Positions 13,001 to 25,500 of a DNA stretch of 64,000 nucleotides are shown in pieces. Each line of letters starts with the position of its first letter. The first letter of the stretch is position 1. The DNA comes from Serilophus lunatus (lineage: Eukaryota; Chordata; Aves; Passeriformes; Eurylaimidae). The stretch is taken from contig VXBA01003135.1 of the NCBI GenBank assembly GCA_013399895.1, forward strand, positions 1,443,553 through 1,507,552, given 5' to 3'. The notes below the pieces were generated by a model. That model made no database searches. It was not told where the DNA came from and saw nothing but the letters and a program-made list of their open reading frames with translations. A program made the position numbers and the translations under genes.

Positions 13001-13853
13001 ACCTACACACCAAGAACATTGTTAAAAAAATCCAACAGGACCAGGAAATCTAATAGAAAACAGCATTACACAAGCAGGATTCTGCAGTGCAATTTATGTC
13101 CCAGTCCAGTCTAAGTCCTGAGAAGGACTCTGTTTAATTTAATTGCCCTATGTAGCTCTTCCTGTAGCTCTTAGTGGTTCATGGATGCATCTCCTGAGTC
13201 AGGAATACACAAACTTCCATGTCTTCCATGCAGCCTTTTACACTGACTGCGTCACTCCTTGCCCCCTTGTCCACTAACAGGTGCTTTTCCTTGCTGTTTA
13301 AATGCTCCTGGATTAAAGCACAAAAAGGTAGAAATTGAAAAGTTGCAGCAGGCCTTCTCAGGCATCCTGGCTTTCAGATTACCGTGAAGACTGATAACAA
13401 TATCTTTTTCCTAGATCAAAAAGTAGGCAGCCTGACATGTACTCCCTCACACATTATTTCTTTATCTGCTGCCCTTCTCAGTGTCACCGTGGGACAAACA
13501 AATTCATTTCTGTTATCTTGATCCATGCCCTTTAAACATAATCACAACAGGTAAAGGTGAGCAACTGTGGCATAAAGGTTTTTGAGTGGCCCAGAAATTG
13601 GAACTGGGTGAAAGTTTAATAATTTACATCAAGGGCTTCAGCAAGAATTCATATTAATCCTTGCTTTTCCTTTGCCATGCTTTTGATGATGTCAAATGGT
13701 GTTACTGGGCACATTCTCCCTGAATTACTTCTGCTGAAACTGTGCCTGACATTGACTGAAGTGCTCCATGGGGATTTTCTTGATTGCATGTTTACTCTTC
13801 CTCTTGTCCCTCCTGTAAATGCTAGTCTGACATGAATGTACTTCTGAGTAGTT

Positions 13854-13865
13854 AAAAAAAAAAAA
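13854..13865. repeat. Poly-A run
   Basis: Run of about twelve A residues. No clear retrogene or SINE lies next to it. Confidence 0.7.
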
Positions 13866-15307
13866 GTGAAAAATAACCCCTTTTTTAACCCTGATTCACT
13901 GAGAAAATGAGTCAAGTGTCTATGAGTGTATAGGGCTTACTGGGACACTTAATTATCTTTGGTTATATAAAGGGTCTCAGCTCCAATTAGGAGGGCAAAC
14001 GCTGTCATCTCCTACCCCACAGAGATGAATGAAGTATTTTCTAAACATTATGCTACTTTCCTTAAATGTCTGACTAGAATCAAGGCCTCCATTAGGCCGT
14101 GCCTTGGTGGTGTGTGTCATCCCAGAGCAGACAGCAGGCTGGCAAACCCTCCTTTCAGACACAGACACTGCAGGGGAAGATGCTCTAAAACTTAACAATT
14201 GTTTTGAAGTATTTTAAAGATTTTCATGCTCTTTCCACAGTGTGGCAGTTGTTGGGAAACTCTTGAATGGGTACAAGGGCTGTTAGGACAGGACTGCAGA
14301 AGGCTGAAGCCAGTAAAGTCTGAGCCAGAGCAGATGTACTGGATACAGATTTCCAGGGGCAAAAGGTGTTGAAAACTGGCTGCAGTTGCCAACTGACCCA
14401 TGAGGAAGAGCTGGTGGCAGGGAAAAAGAGACAGCTGTGACCCATCTGAGCTTATCAAAGTATTTTGCAATAATTTACAAAACCTGGAGTTACCTCAAAG
14501 CATTAGGGTTGAAAAATCATTAGTCCATCACACAGGACTTGAGATGCTCCAGAGAGATAGAGAAGACAGATGAGCATAGGAAGTCCTCTCCCCCTCATAC
14601 CTTTTCAGATCAATAAGGATGCTGTTCTGTGCCAGGAAACACAGCAGATTTCATTTCTCTGCCCATTCAATGCAATTTTCTCAGAAGAACAAACAATGTG
14701 ACAGCCCATTCAGAAATTGCCCTACATGACAAATCTGTGACTGACTGTGCCTTAAGTCTTAAAAACCTTTCTCTAGCCTCTCCTCTTCCAAACACAGACA
14801 TTTACATCTGTTCTGAGCCCTACCAATATCCCTCCTTTTGGCTCTTCCTCTTTTTCATTTTGGAGTTGCCTGTTCTATGATTTGGAGCCAAACTTGGCTC
14901 TTCGTAGAGCTACACTGGGAAACACACTATGGGAAGAGAGTTCTCAGAACAAGAAAGGGTTCTTTTGTCAGTGCAGTTTGGGAAGAGCCCTTAAACAAAG
15001 CACAACGTACTCTCACAAACTATTTTACCTTCAGAAATAAAGTGGTTTGTATTTAGTACAAAATACATTTTGTTCCTCCATCAATGAACAGAAATCTGGG
15101 AAATGCATTGTTATCTTGTGGCTTTTGAGCTTAGCCAACAGTACTGAAGAAGTTTTAATAAGCAAATATACAAGATATTACACTCCTGACTTAGGACAGA
15201 AAGGAAAGCAGCACAGTTTGATTCTATGGCAACAGCTGCACCAATATCTCTGTTTTATATCTAAAAACACGTTCTGATTTCAGTGCTCAGATCTCTCTGG
15301 AAACAAT

Positions 15308-15345
15308 CATAGAATCATCAACTGGCTTGGGGTGGAATGAGCAAG
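15308..15345 (-). mobile_element. Short CR1 remnant, minus orientation
   Basis: Begins 'catagaatcatcaactggct' then 'tggggtgg', the antisense form of a CR1 3' terminus. Only about 40 bp survive. Confidence 0.6.
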
Positions 15346-15382
15346 TTCTAAATAAGAAAGGAAGAATCTTCTGTGGAAGAGA

Positions 15383-15388
15383 TTTATT
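15383..15388 (-). terminator. KATNIP: Candidate KATNIP polyadenylation signal (distal)
   Basis: TTTATT on the plus strand is AATAAA on the transcribed minus strand, about 1.07 kb past the KATNIP stop. A second copy is at 15453-15458. Which one is used, or whether either is, cannot be told from sequence. Confidence 0.35.
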
Positions 15389-15452
15389 CAGGTTGTCACA
15401 AAGGCCAAGTTTTCAGTGAAAAGTGTGTTTGCATAGCAAATCCTGCAGCATA

Positions 15453-15458
15453 TTTATT
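15453..15458 (-). terminator. KATNIP: Candidate KATNIP polyadenylation signal (proximal)
   Basis: AATAAA on the minus strand, about 1.0 kb past the stop codon. It is the first canonical hexamer I found downstream of the last coding exon. Confidence 0.4.
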
Positions 15459-16456
15459 TGGTTAGAGCTTTTGTTTAAATAGCTACAAATGCAGAATTTT
15501 TTGTTTAAAAATGCACTCTGCTCCTTGCCTTCTGCCAGTTAAAATGCATTTACCATTTCTCAGAAGTGAGAATATGTTGCTGTCAACAGACGTGGTTAGT
15601 GCAGCACAGAGGTATGGCCTCCTTGTCCATATAACAAATTCAGGCAAAATAGAAGAGAAGAGCATTGCTCTGTAGCAGGAGGACTCTAAGAATGTGCAGA
15701 GTGCCTGTCAATGACACTCCAGGTAAAACACCTCATTTGCTTTTTTCATGGCAGTGATATAATGAAAGAAATTATTATTTCACTGCAAAACATGAAAGAA
15801 GTGACAGCTGAAATGTGCTCACTAAACCTTGATAAACCCTCTTCCTGATCTCCATTTCCTAAAAACTTCCATCACATTTCTGCAAGCCCAGGGGAACCTC
15901 TCCAGGTGTCAGAAACAGTGTCAACTCCTACAGAGAGCCATGGCATCAAAACATGCAGTGGCAGGCCAGAGACAGACAGGTAAAGAGTTATTTCCTCTAC
16001 CAGAGGACTATTTACAGGCATCAGAAATAAAACAACATTTCCTTTTAGTGAGGATCTTCGTGACCATCCAGCTAGGATTTAGGAATAAAAGCTTGAGAAA
16101 TAATCTGAAAAACCTGTGATTAAAACCATCCTGCTTCCCCCAAGATCTTGGTACTTGGCAGTAACAGATGTCAGCAGTGAGGTTCTTACTCTCTCCTTTA
16201 TGTTCCTTCCTCCCTGGATTTTCAATTAAGAGATGAAGGGGGGGAAATCAGAGAGACCACAACAAAAAAAACCAGGAAACTGAATTCTTGCTTTGGTTTT
16301 CATTCTGAAGAAAACTTCCTGTAGCAAATAGAACTGCCCCTCATAAGACAGGTGGTTCAGCAGCAGCAGACAAGGAAATCTCCCATTTGGATGATGCATA
16401 TCGTGGAGATCTAGGTTGCAGTTATTTAGGGCTGGATGCATTCAGGGCTTTTCTTG

Positions 16457-16512
16457 TTATCTCTTCCTCCTCTGCAGCCCTTTCTCACACATGCAGGTTT
16501 TTGGACGCAAAG
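16457..16512 (-). CDS. KATNIP: KATNIP last coding exon (exon 23 of window)
   Basis: Acceptor TTTTCCTTTGCAG|CT at 16513/16512, stop TAA at 16457-16459. It encodes the end of the protein, (A)LRPKTCMCEKGLQRRKR. ALRPKTC is conserved in the human protein. The tail is strongly basic (QRRKR at the end), which could help microtubule or acidic-partner binding (inference). The open frame at 16426-16869 reads across this exon in another frame and is a shadow. Confidence 0.92.
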
Positions 16513-19500
16513 CTGCAAAGGAAAACGGAGCCTGGTTTGGGACTGTACACTGACAGTGAAGCCACAGACAAAAATGAAGAAGCAAAATGCCCATTTCTCT
16601 TTCCACCCCAGAAGGAAAACTGAGCTACTCTTCTCACTAAGGTTTCTTACACTAACAGTGAGTGCTGCCAATTTTTTCACAGTCCTATGGAATTTATTTC
16701 CTGTGGAATCTGCTCTGAATTTAATGTTGACACTGACCTGAGTAAAAGTCTGGACTGTCCCACAGGAGAGGACCCTCTGAGGCCTCCTCCAACCCAAATC
16801 ATTCTGCAAAACTGTTATCAACAACCACTGTGGCTGATACCAGTCAGTTCTAGAGGGGACATGGGGCACAGGGCAACAGGCAATCCCTGATTGGTGATTT
16901 CAGAGACATCCTGTATCCTTAGTGCTTGGACAACTGATGTGATGGCCATGGCAATGACAGCTTCTTTACCGGATATGCCTCTGGAACCCAGAATGTCATT
17001 CCAAAAGGCACAGAGGTGTCCAGAATAATTTTGGCACAGCCAGTGGTAATATATATATACTATATATATATAATTTCAAGCTGTATTTGTGCAGGCAATG
17101 GCATTTCAAATCCTTCTTCTACAGAAGTGTTATTAAAAGCCATCAAATAATTTCTGTAACACTTTCTAGAGAACTAATTGGAGAAAGTGTCATGATCAGG
17201 AGAGAAAAAACAATCATGAATATACCAGCTTGGCTGAGAATTTGTAATGTATTTAGGGAGCTATTCTGAGTAATTTACAGTGAATGACTGGGACTCTTCA
17301 GACTATAAATACAATCTACTCTTTCTCCTTGGGAAAAAAAGGAGTTGTCTTTTTAATTATCACTTTGAAAGAGAAAAGATCAACCAGAAAGACAGTGGGA
17401 GGAGTAAAGTCAACATGTTTTCCCCCTGTTACACTTACCGTGATTTTGGATTTGCTCAAGGAGCAAACAGCTGATTCTCAGTCACATCTGCATCATTTCT
17501 AAAGCTGCTTAGAAGGCCAGTGGGAATGCAAAGAGCCTGTCATTCCAAAACCTATCTCTGAACCTGCACAACTGACATCAGTTTTCAATTTAGCTTCAGT
17601 CATTTTCTTTCTTGAGGACTTTTCCATTTGTGTTGGTATAAGCCACAATTACATGACATAATTACAATCTATGTAATCCACTTTCAGATGTAGATATAGA
17701 ATAAAAATCCACCAGATTATGAAATTTGTAGTTTGTCTTTGTATGGTAGAAAAAGTAGAGCTAAATGAGGTATAAGATTCCCTACTTTTCCCAGTTTAGG
17801 TCTCTAACAACGTTTATTACCCATAGTGTGTCTGTAGGAAGTGAGCAGAAGGAAACTGCAGAAGACAGAATTTACCTGGATCAGCCACAATTTGCTTCTT
17901 TTTGCTGTTTGTGACAATCTCATTTTCATTCATCATTCGGACATCCTGGTCTCCCACATGATTGCTGAAAAGATTCCAATCAGTTGTGAAAAGTTGAAAG
18001 TTTTTAATGGAAAAAGTTGCCAAAAATCACTACTTGCTCTCTGTATGCACTTGAAGGATTTCTTGCCAGTTTTAATTAGTGGCATCGTTCAGGTACACAT
18101 TCAAATATAAATACCACATTCCCTCTACCATTTTGAAGCCTTGCCTACACAGCTTGAGCCACTTTAACCAAAGTGAGATCTTAAATCAGAGCTGTACAAA
18201 GAGGGTATAAAAATCCCAATATGGAACTTCACACTGCTTTCTAATACTGAAATAGCATTATTTGAAGTTTTTGTTTCGAAACTAAACAAAATTCATTTAC
18301 TTTGACAAGTTTTGATTTCAGGCTGCTACAAAATTTTAACCACTTCTTTTTGTGAAAGAAGTAATAACTTCAAAGTTAAATTAAACTAAACAAATTACAA
18401 GGAAATATGTGAGCTAAATTGAAAGGTGAAGAAAACATCACTACTAACATCTCCCTTTCACATAGACAAAACAAAGCATTCGTGCCTTTGGAACAAAAGA
18501 AGTGTATTTTTTCTTTTCTCTACAAACACTGCACAAAATGGGTTTCTATTTTTGAAGAAAAATGTCATGTCTCTCAAAGTGTTAGAGTGAAGCAGGAGAG
18601 CCAATACTGAAGGAAATCAGAACTTACACTATTGATGATAGTATCAGACTCACGTTCAGAGTTCATATAAAATACTGAACAGTGACATGTGAAAGAGAAC
18701 AGGCCAACATAAGAGGTAACAACACATAAAAACTTAAGGTCATTTTTAAAATGAAGGGATATTATCCAGCATGTCTTCTCTTGCTGCTCAAGTACCCTGC
18801 ATTTTAGTAGAGTGAGAGATGAAAAAAGAGAGAGACAACTGCAAACCAGGCAAAGAAGAAAGACCAAGAAAGCTCCTGCACAAAAGTTTAGAAGAGAAAG
18901 GGCTCAGCATGTTCTCAGCTGGAAAACACACCATGCAGTTTTTGTGACCTCAAAAGATACTCCTCTCAAAAGTATATCAAAAGATATATGTCTTAAAAAC
19001 ATGTACAAAGGAAGTTATGTGAAAAAGATCTGTGATTACAGCTGGTATTCCTCTGCTTCCAATAAAATAAATTTACTCATAGAAAGACCTAAAGCTGAGG
19101 AAAGTAAAGGTTTGTTTTCCCTCCTCCTCCTTTTTATATCCCACAGAAAAAAATATCTCAAAACTTTTATTTCCTTGAGACATTTTCATTTCAGTAATTT
19201 TTCACTTGAACAATTGTTCACCTCCAAATTACAACAGGACAACACAGCCACTCGTACAAAAACGTGAGCCTAACATCCAAGCAATAATAATTTATTTAAC
19301 ATCTGACAGTACCAGTGGCTAACAGCCAATGCTTTAGAGAAACACAGGATAACAAACCCCATAGGCAAATGTAAACTTCTGTTCTTAATCAGGACAGCTT
19401 ATGTTCCCTCTGCTTATTTCTAAACATTTGAATATTCTTCTGAATGGATCATGTGCCATTTCTCCATGCAAAACTTGCCTTTTTTTTTCAGTGATGTATG

Positions 19501-22500
19501 TGCAAGACCTTCTATTTGTTAGCTGTCCCACATGCAAGAAAGTGTACATTTCTATAAGCTTTTATTTCTTCACTTTTCAATCCCATTTAAAATAAATTAT
19601 TCTTTCAATCTTTATTTTCCTTGCCAGGGACTGGTTTTTAGACCCTATCAATCCTGACCTTCAAAATATAAGTGCGTTTTTCCCTGCATTTCATCACATT
19701 CTCCATGAGATTGCCAACTTAGTGGTTTTAAAGTGTCATTCCTCTCAAAGCAATTCATTTCTCATTTTAGAAGTTCATTATTTTCGAATGTTTATAAAAT
19801 AGTAGAATTCTGGTTCCTTAATTAGCATTTGTGTCAAATCAGAGGACTTTGTTTTCTTTAATTTTGATGCTTGGTTCTCCTTCATTAACTTTCTATTTTT
19901 TCCTTCTCCATGTAATATCATTGGGATTTATTATTCCTTCTCTAAGGAAGCCTAACTTCTTTTTCTTATGTGTTTATAGGCTTTCATGGAAACATATGTA
20001 AATATAAATCACAGATACCCAGTAAGTACAAATACAGCTGGTAATTTGGTCCTTGTATCTAAACCCTTGTTTACTTCTCATTAAGTGAGGCGCTTTGGAA
20101 GGAAATTTTCTATAGCAATGCAATATTGCTGACATCACTCACATGCAAACATTGTTTAAAAACAAGATTCTCTGTTCCAATCAAGATCCACTGACATACC
20201 TAATGGCAGTTCTCTTCTCCTGACGGCAAATCTTCTCATCATCTGTAAAGAGGATGGTGTGATACGGGACCATGGGGTTGCAGGTTGGGAGGATGCCTGA
20301 CAATACATGGGTGACCATGTCCAGAATCCCATTGTACACAAGCAAGTCATCCACCAGAAGCTACAGATATTTAAGAAACAAACAAACAAACAAAAAAACC
20401 CTAGAAATCAGGCATTGCTTTTAGCAGTTGTCTCTAGCAATTAACTAGAAATCATTTTGCCTTATTTGTTTCACAAATCTCATCATTAATTTAGTCTTTG
20501 TTCCTTGAAACTTCCATTTCTATTCGCTGCTGGGGTTTGATTTTTTTTCCCCACCCCAAATTTTTATCCTCTTACTGCTGTTTTTAATGCAGCCTTCAAG
20601 TAGGTAATTAAAAATGTATTTCATGTTTTACGTAATTGCCAGTCTATTCACTGGAGTGAATCACTCTTAAATCTAGGAATTAATGAATCTCACCTCACTT
20701 CAGCTGTCTAAAATTTGGGTTTGTAGTTTAAACTAGTCTTCCAGGGCTGCTCTAAAGTCAGTGGAAAAAGGAAAGCATTATCTTAAGACAATTATCTAAA
20801 AAAAATCAGATAAAGTGTTCTTTCCTTGGACAAAAAAGGGAGAAGAGATGACTGACATAGATTAGTCATTTTAATACTAAATGCACAGTTAAATGAGATA
20901 AATCCCATCCTTTGAGATTATATGGAATCACACTTCAGTAAACTGTGAAAATACATATAGAAATCAAGAAGGTGATTTACCAGAACATACAAAATGCACA
21001 GAAAAATTACTTACACCAAACTCTTTCACACCTCTCTGAGGCGTTTTGGCATAATTCCATAACTTGATCATTGACACAGTAGTAGGTACATCGAAAATGA
21101 CATATACCCTATTCACCTGTAAAAGAGAATGAATTTATATTTAACAGCACAAAATCCCCAATGAAATTAAATTCTCATCCATGTTGCATCAAAAGAGGCT
21201 CATATTTGAAGAGCCAGAGCTGGAGGTGAGATAACTGATACTAAGGATTGAAGTGCAGCATCATCCCTGTTGATAAGTTACAGATGTTGTCTCTGCCCCA
21301 CAGCTGCCCTCTCAATGCATGTATAGCTCATCAGAAGATGAGATCCAGACCATCCTGGTTATCCTGGACTGACTGGCAATTGGAGGGGGGACAGAGAGAC
21401 ACTTTTAATGAGTATTTCATCAACCAAATACAGAGCTTGTATTGACAGGACAAGGGGAAATGGCTTCACATTGTCAAGAGTAGGTTTAGATGGGATATTG
21501 GGAAGCAATTCTTCCCTGAGAAGGTGGGGAGGCCCCATCTCTGGAAGTGTCCAAGGCCAGGTTGGACAGGGCTTGGAGCCACCTGGGATAGTGGAAGGTG
21601 TCCCTGCCCATGGCAGGGGGTGGAATGGGATGAGCTTTAAGGTATCTGTCCTATTCCATTTCTTTCTACCAAATATGAATGGAATCCACTTTTCTATTTG
21701 CAAGACTAAAATTTCTATTGCATCCCCTGACTTTGAAAGCTCTTCCAGAAATTTTGCAATTTTAGTGAGTTACACTAACTGGAATGTAGAGGTAATTCTC
21801 CAGATGCTTCCTAAACAATTATTGCTTGATGTATTATTCACTTTACTTTCAGTGACGTTAATGCCAAGATGTAAAGACCAAAGATTAGCCTGTAGGAAAC
21901 CAATCTTGCCTGTTACAGTTAATTCTATGCAATTCCTTTTATGAGCCACTATATCAACTTTGGATCGACATATCTTAAGCTTCATCTTTAGCATCCTCTG
22001 AAGTTTTAATCCTCTGATGTATTAGAGGAGATATTTTAAGTTGTATTAAGTCATTACATTTTTTTTTTACTGAAGAAAGGTAAATGGGATCAATAAGAAT
22101 GTTTATCCATGATTTTCCACAACACAACTGGGTCATAATCTCCAATAGCAATTGTTAGTCCTGCAACAAATTACAAATTTGATATAAAATCCATTCAAAT
22201 AAATACAATGACAAGCAGTTAACAGAGGAACAAAGAATCCAGATTCTACTTACATGAGCAACAAATTTGCAAAAGGCAAAAACTCTTTTAGAATTAGAAA
22301 GGAAAAGCTATTTAGAAAGGAAAAGAAAGGATATAATACCAATTTCTTTCAAGTTTTTGAGCTTTCCAATACAGCAAAGCGTTTATGCAGTTTTCCATGC
22401 AGCCAGAGCATTTTTGAGCACTGAGGATGTGAGGATACTCAGGCTTTGGTTCAGCAACCCAGCTCCAGAGGCTGAGCATCAATAGCCTGATTGCTTAATC

Positions 22501-25500
22501 CAGTTGCACTTCCTGGCTGAACAACCATACTAGGGAAGATGGAGGAGACAAAAGTACTCTGTGGATCTTAAAAAGGTGTAATTTGCTACAGTTCAAGGAC
22601 AGAAAGCACCATTAAATTGCTTCTGCCTCCTGCATTTCACACATTATCAATTTACCCTTTAATACTGGTATTTTATGTTCTTCTGCAGTCAGACAGAACA
22701 ACACAAAGCAGTGTTGGCACCTCTGCCAGAACTCCAGGGACTCTTAGTTCCCTTTCTGCCCAAATGAAGCAGCCTCTGCAAGCATGGCTTTTAGAAGAAC
22801 ATGAGCAAATTCAGCTGGCTGTCAAATCAATCATTTGTCACGTTATGATGGGTATCTGAGCATCCCATCAAATTACTAGGATTCAAGATGTGGGAGACAT
22901 ACAGCAGGAGCCTCAAGCATTACACAGATCTTCCACTTTCCTAAGAAATGCAGTGGTCATTATTTCCAAGTCTACTTAAAAGCTTTATCCTAATTATACC
23001 CATTGCATTACAACATCTGATATAAATGGACGTAATTCCTTGGGTTTCATATTCCAATTAATAACTACAACAAATAAAATAAGGATCTTTCCAACATAAT
23101 AAACTATAACATATCACATCAGATTAACATTTAGTTTTCTTTTGGAATTCATCCTTTTCTAAGAAATAAATATACCTTAATGATGTCCATAAAAAATGTC
23201 CTCTCTCGAAACAAGGTCAGAACTCATCTAAGTTTACCTACTTTTCCTGTTTAGATACTTGATGTCCCATATTTAAACACAGGACTACGGAAAGGGCTGA
23301 ATCACTTGCAACCTGAGGACATAAAATACTAAGTCTGCCATCCCTAATCTATGAATTTGAATTCAACACAGATAATGAGATTAAAAATAATTCTCATTGC
23401 TGGAACAATATTCATTGCATTTAGTAAAAATTAATTTAAGATCTTGCTCCGTTCCCCTTTGAAAGGTGTTTATTGCTCAAAACTCCTTCCATCAGTACCT
23501 TTATCATAGTAACTCAAAAACCATCTACATCACCCTTGGAAATTCTTCTGCTGTTGCATGGAGACAGGAGATTACAAACCTTGGAAGCCTTTATTGCTGC
23601 TGTCTGTACAGAGGAGAGAAGCTGGAATAAAAAGAACTTCTTCTAAAAAGCAGTGATTTAATATCAGTTACTAATAACAAATTTAGCTAAAAATTATGTA
23701 TTTTTCCCCTTTCCTCTACACTTCCAGCTACATCCACACACATTACTAAAACAGAATGGAAAGGGAAAATGTACCAAACCAGGAAGAATTGGTGCCAGCC
23801 ACATGTGTCTGCCATCAGTTGTGTCATTGACTCTGTCAATCAGTTTGTCTGGAGTTCTGATGTCTCCAGAAACATCTTCTAAAATGTTGACACTGTCTGG
23901 AAAAGCAGCAATATCTGAAAAAAATCTTTAAGCATAAATAACCAAAAAAGACATTTCAGAAACACCATACTCTGCCTAGTGCCATGAATTCACCACTACA
24001 GCAGTACTCTGAGTAGCTGAGGAACTTGGGAGCACATTTTTAAAAGCAGGACAACCTTTACAGATTCTGGCATTCAAATTTATTTTTAAAATAGGCATAT
24101 ATTAACTAGCTACATTTAGTTTATTTTCAAATATGTATTTATGACTTCATCAATAAAGCTCTGTTACCAAGAATGGGCACTTCCCAGCTTTTTTGTGACA
24201 AAACCCCATCCTTTCATCATAAATTTGTGAAAACTCTTCATGTAAAATCTATCGCAAGATAAGTATCCTTGCAGGAGGTAGTCATCAGTCAGACTAGGAT
24301 TTGCTTGAGTTTCTCAAGGTTTGTGGTAAAAATCAGTAACTGTCCAATAAGACCTTTTTTTGGTTCTTTGAAAGATTAAGCCTTCCATTGAACAGGCACC
24401 AGATTTTCTCCGCAAGAGAACATTTATGTTAAAAACATGTCTGTTAAAGACTTGCAAAGAAATGTGGATGGATGCCACTGTCTTCAGAATTATAATTCCC
24501 AAAAATCCAGTTGGAGGGATATTAATTTCCCCTTGTCCTGCTTTCTAAAAGGCCTGAGTCTGTAGGTATTTATAAAGAATTTACAGAATAACACAGCAAT
24601 GCATCAAGTGTTTAAAAAAGCTCCAGACTCAGTAGTGAATTATCACATTAAGTGCAGCACTAAGACAAATATGGTTTTTTTAGGAACCCTAATACATCCA
24701 ATCTCTCTCTACTCTACAGGCAGGAACAGGTGATCATTCAAAGATGAGGGTTCTTTACCTGGCACTGTTTGCATTGTAAAGCCATCCCAGCTAAGTTAAG
24801 GAACCTTGTTCTTAAAATCAATTTGTTACCACCTTTCGATTTCAAAATGCTTTTTCTCCATTACATTTCAATTTCATCATGTCTCATACAAGATACAAAA
24901 ATAGATAAAAATAGCACTTGGGAAAAAGCCTTTACTACCTTTTTCATTGTATCCCCTATTCATTAGGCAATGAGGATCCTTAGAGACATAATTCATGCAG
25001 CATTTGTGCAACTTGTTCCTTCTAGTTGGCTAACAAATGTTTCTGCCATGTACCTGAACTATGTGAATTGTATGTTGGCTATTGTGTGTGAATTGTGTGC
25101 TGGTACAGAGCCTGGAAGAGTCACCTTGATGACCGTCCAACTTTCAAACACACCCTTCATTCCTTCTGTTGGTTATCCAGGGAACACTGAATCAAATTCA
25201 AACCCCCAGCCCCGATCCTCATGAATGGATTGGGTGTCTAGAATAGCCTAAATACCCAGAACAAGAGTTATAAAAAATTTCTTTCCTGAGGAACAGTGAA
25301 AAGTTCTGTAAAAAAAAGTACTGAGCTCAATCTTTTCCATGTGAATTTATAGCTCAGCAAAATTCCTGGTCCTTCCATACTACAGAAGAAATAAATGTCA
25401 ATAGCAAAAAAACATCATGTCCTCCTTAAGCCTTCCCTTCTCTAACCTTGTCCTGCCTTGTTGGTGCATCCCATTCAGAAAGAAATGTTGTAAAAGTATA

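Larger units (their letters stand above)
4740..16456. other. Intergenic region between convergent genes plus KATNIP 3' UTR
   Basis: About 11.7 kb without a recognisable coding exon on either strand. It holds CR1 remnants (8262-8345, 9893-10065, a short one at 15308) and a poly-A run at 13854-13865. The presumed KATNIP 3' UTR runs leftward from 16456. All open frames here are short, lack splice context and resemble nothing I know. A non-coding RNA cannot be excluded from sequence alone. Confidence 0.6.

Noticed and set aside
16426..16869. 147-codon minus-strand open frame over the last KATNIP exon
   Set aside because: It reads the exon in a different frame. The spliced frame from exon 22 gives the conserved ALRPKTC tail.
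21408..21944. 178-codon plus-strand open frame
   Set aside because: It is built on a CR1 3' fragment within a KATNIP intron.
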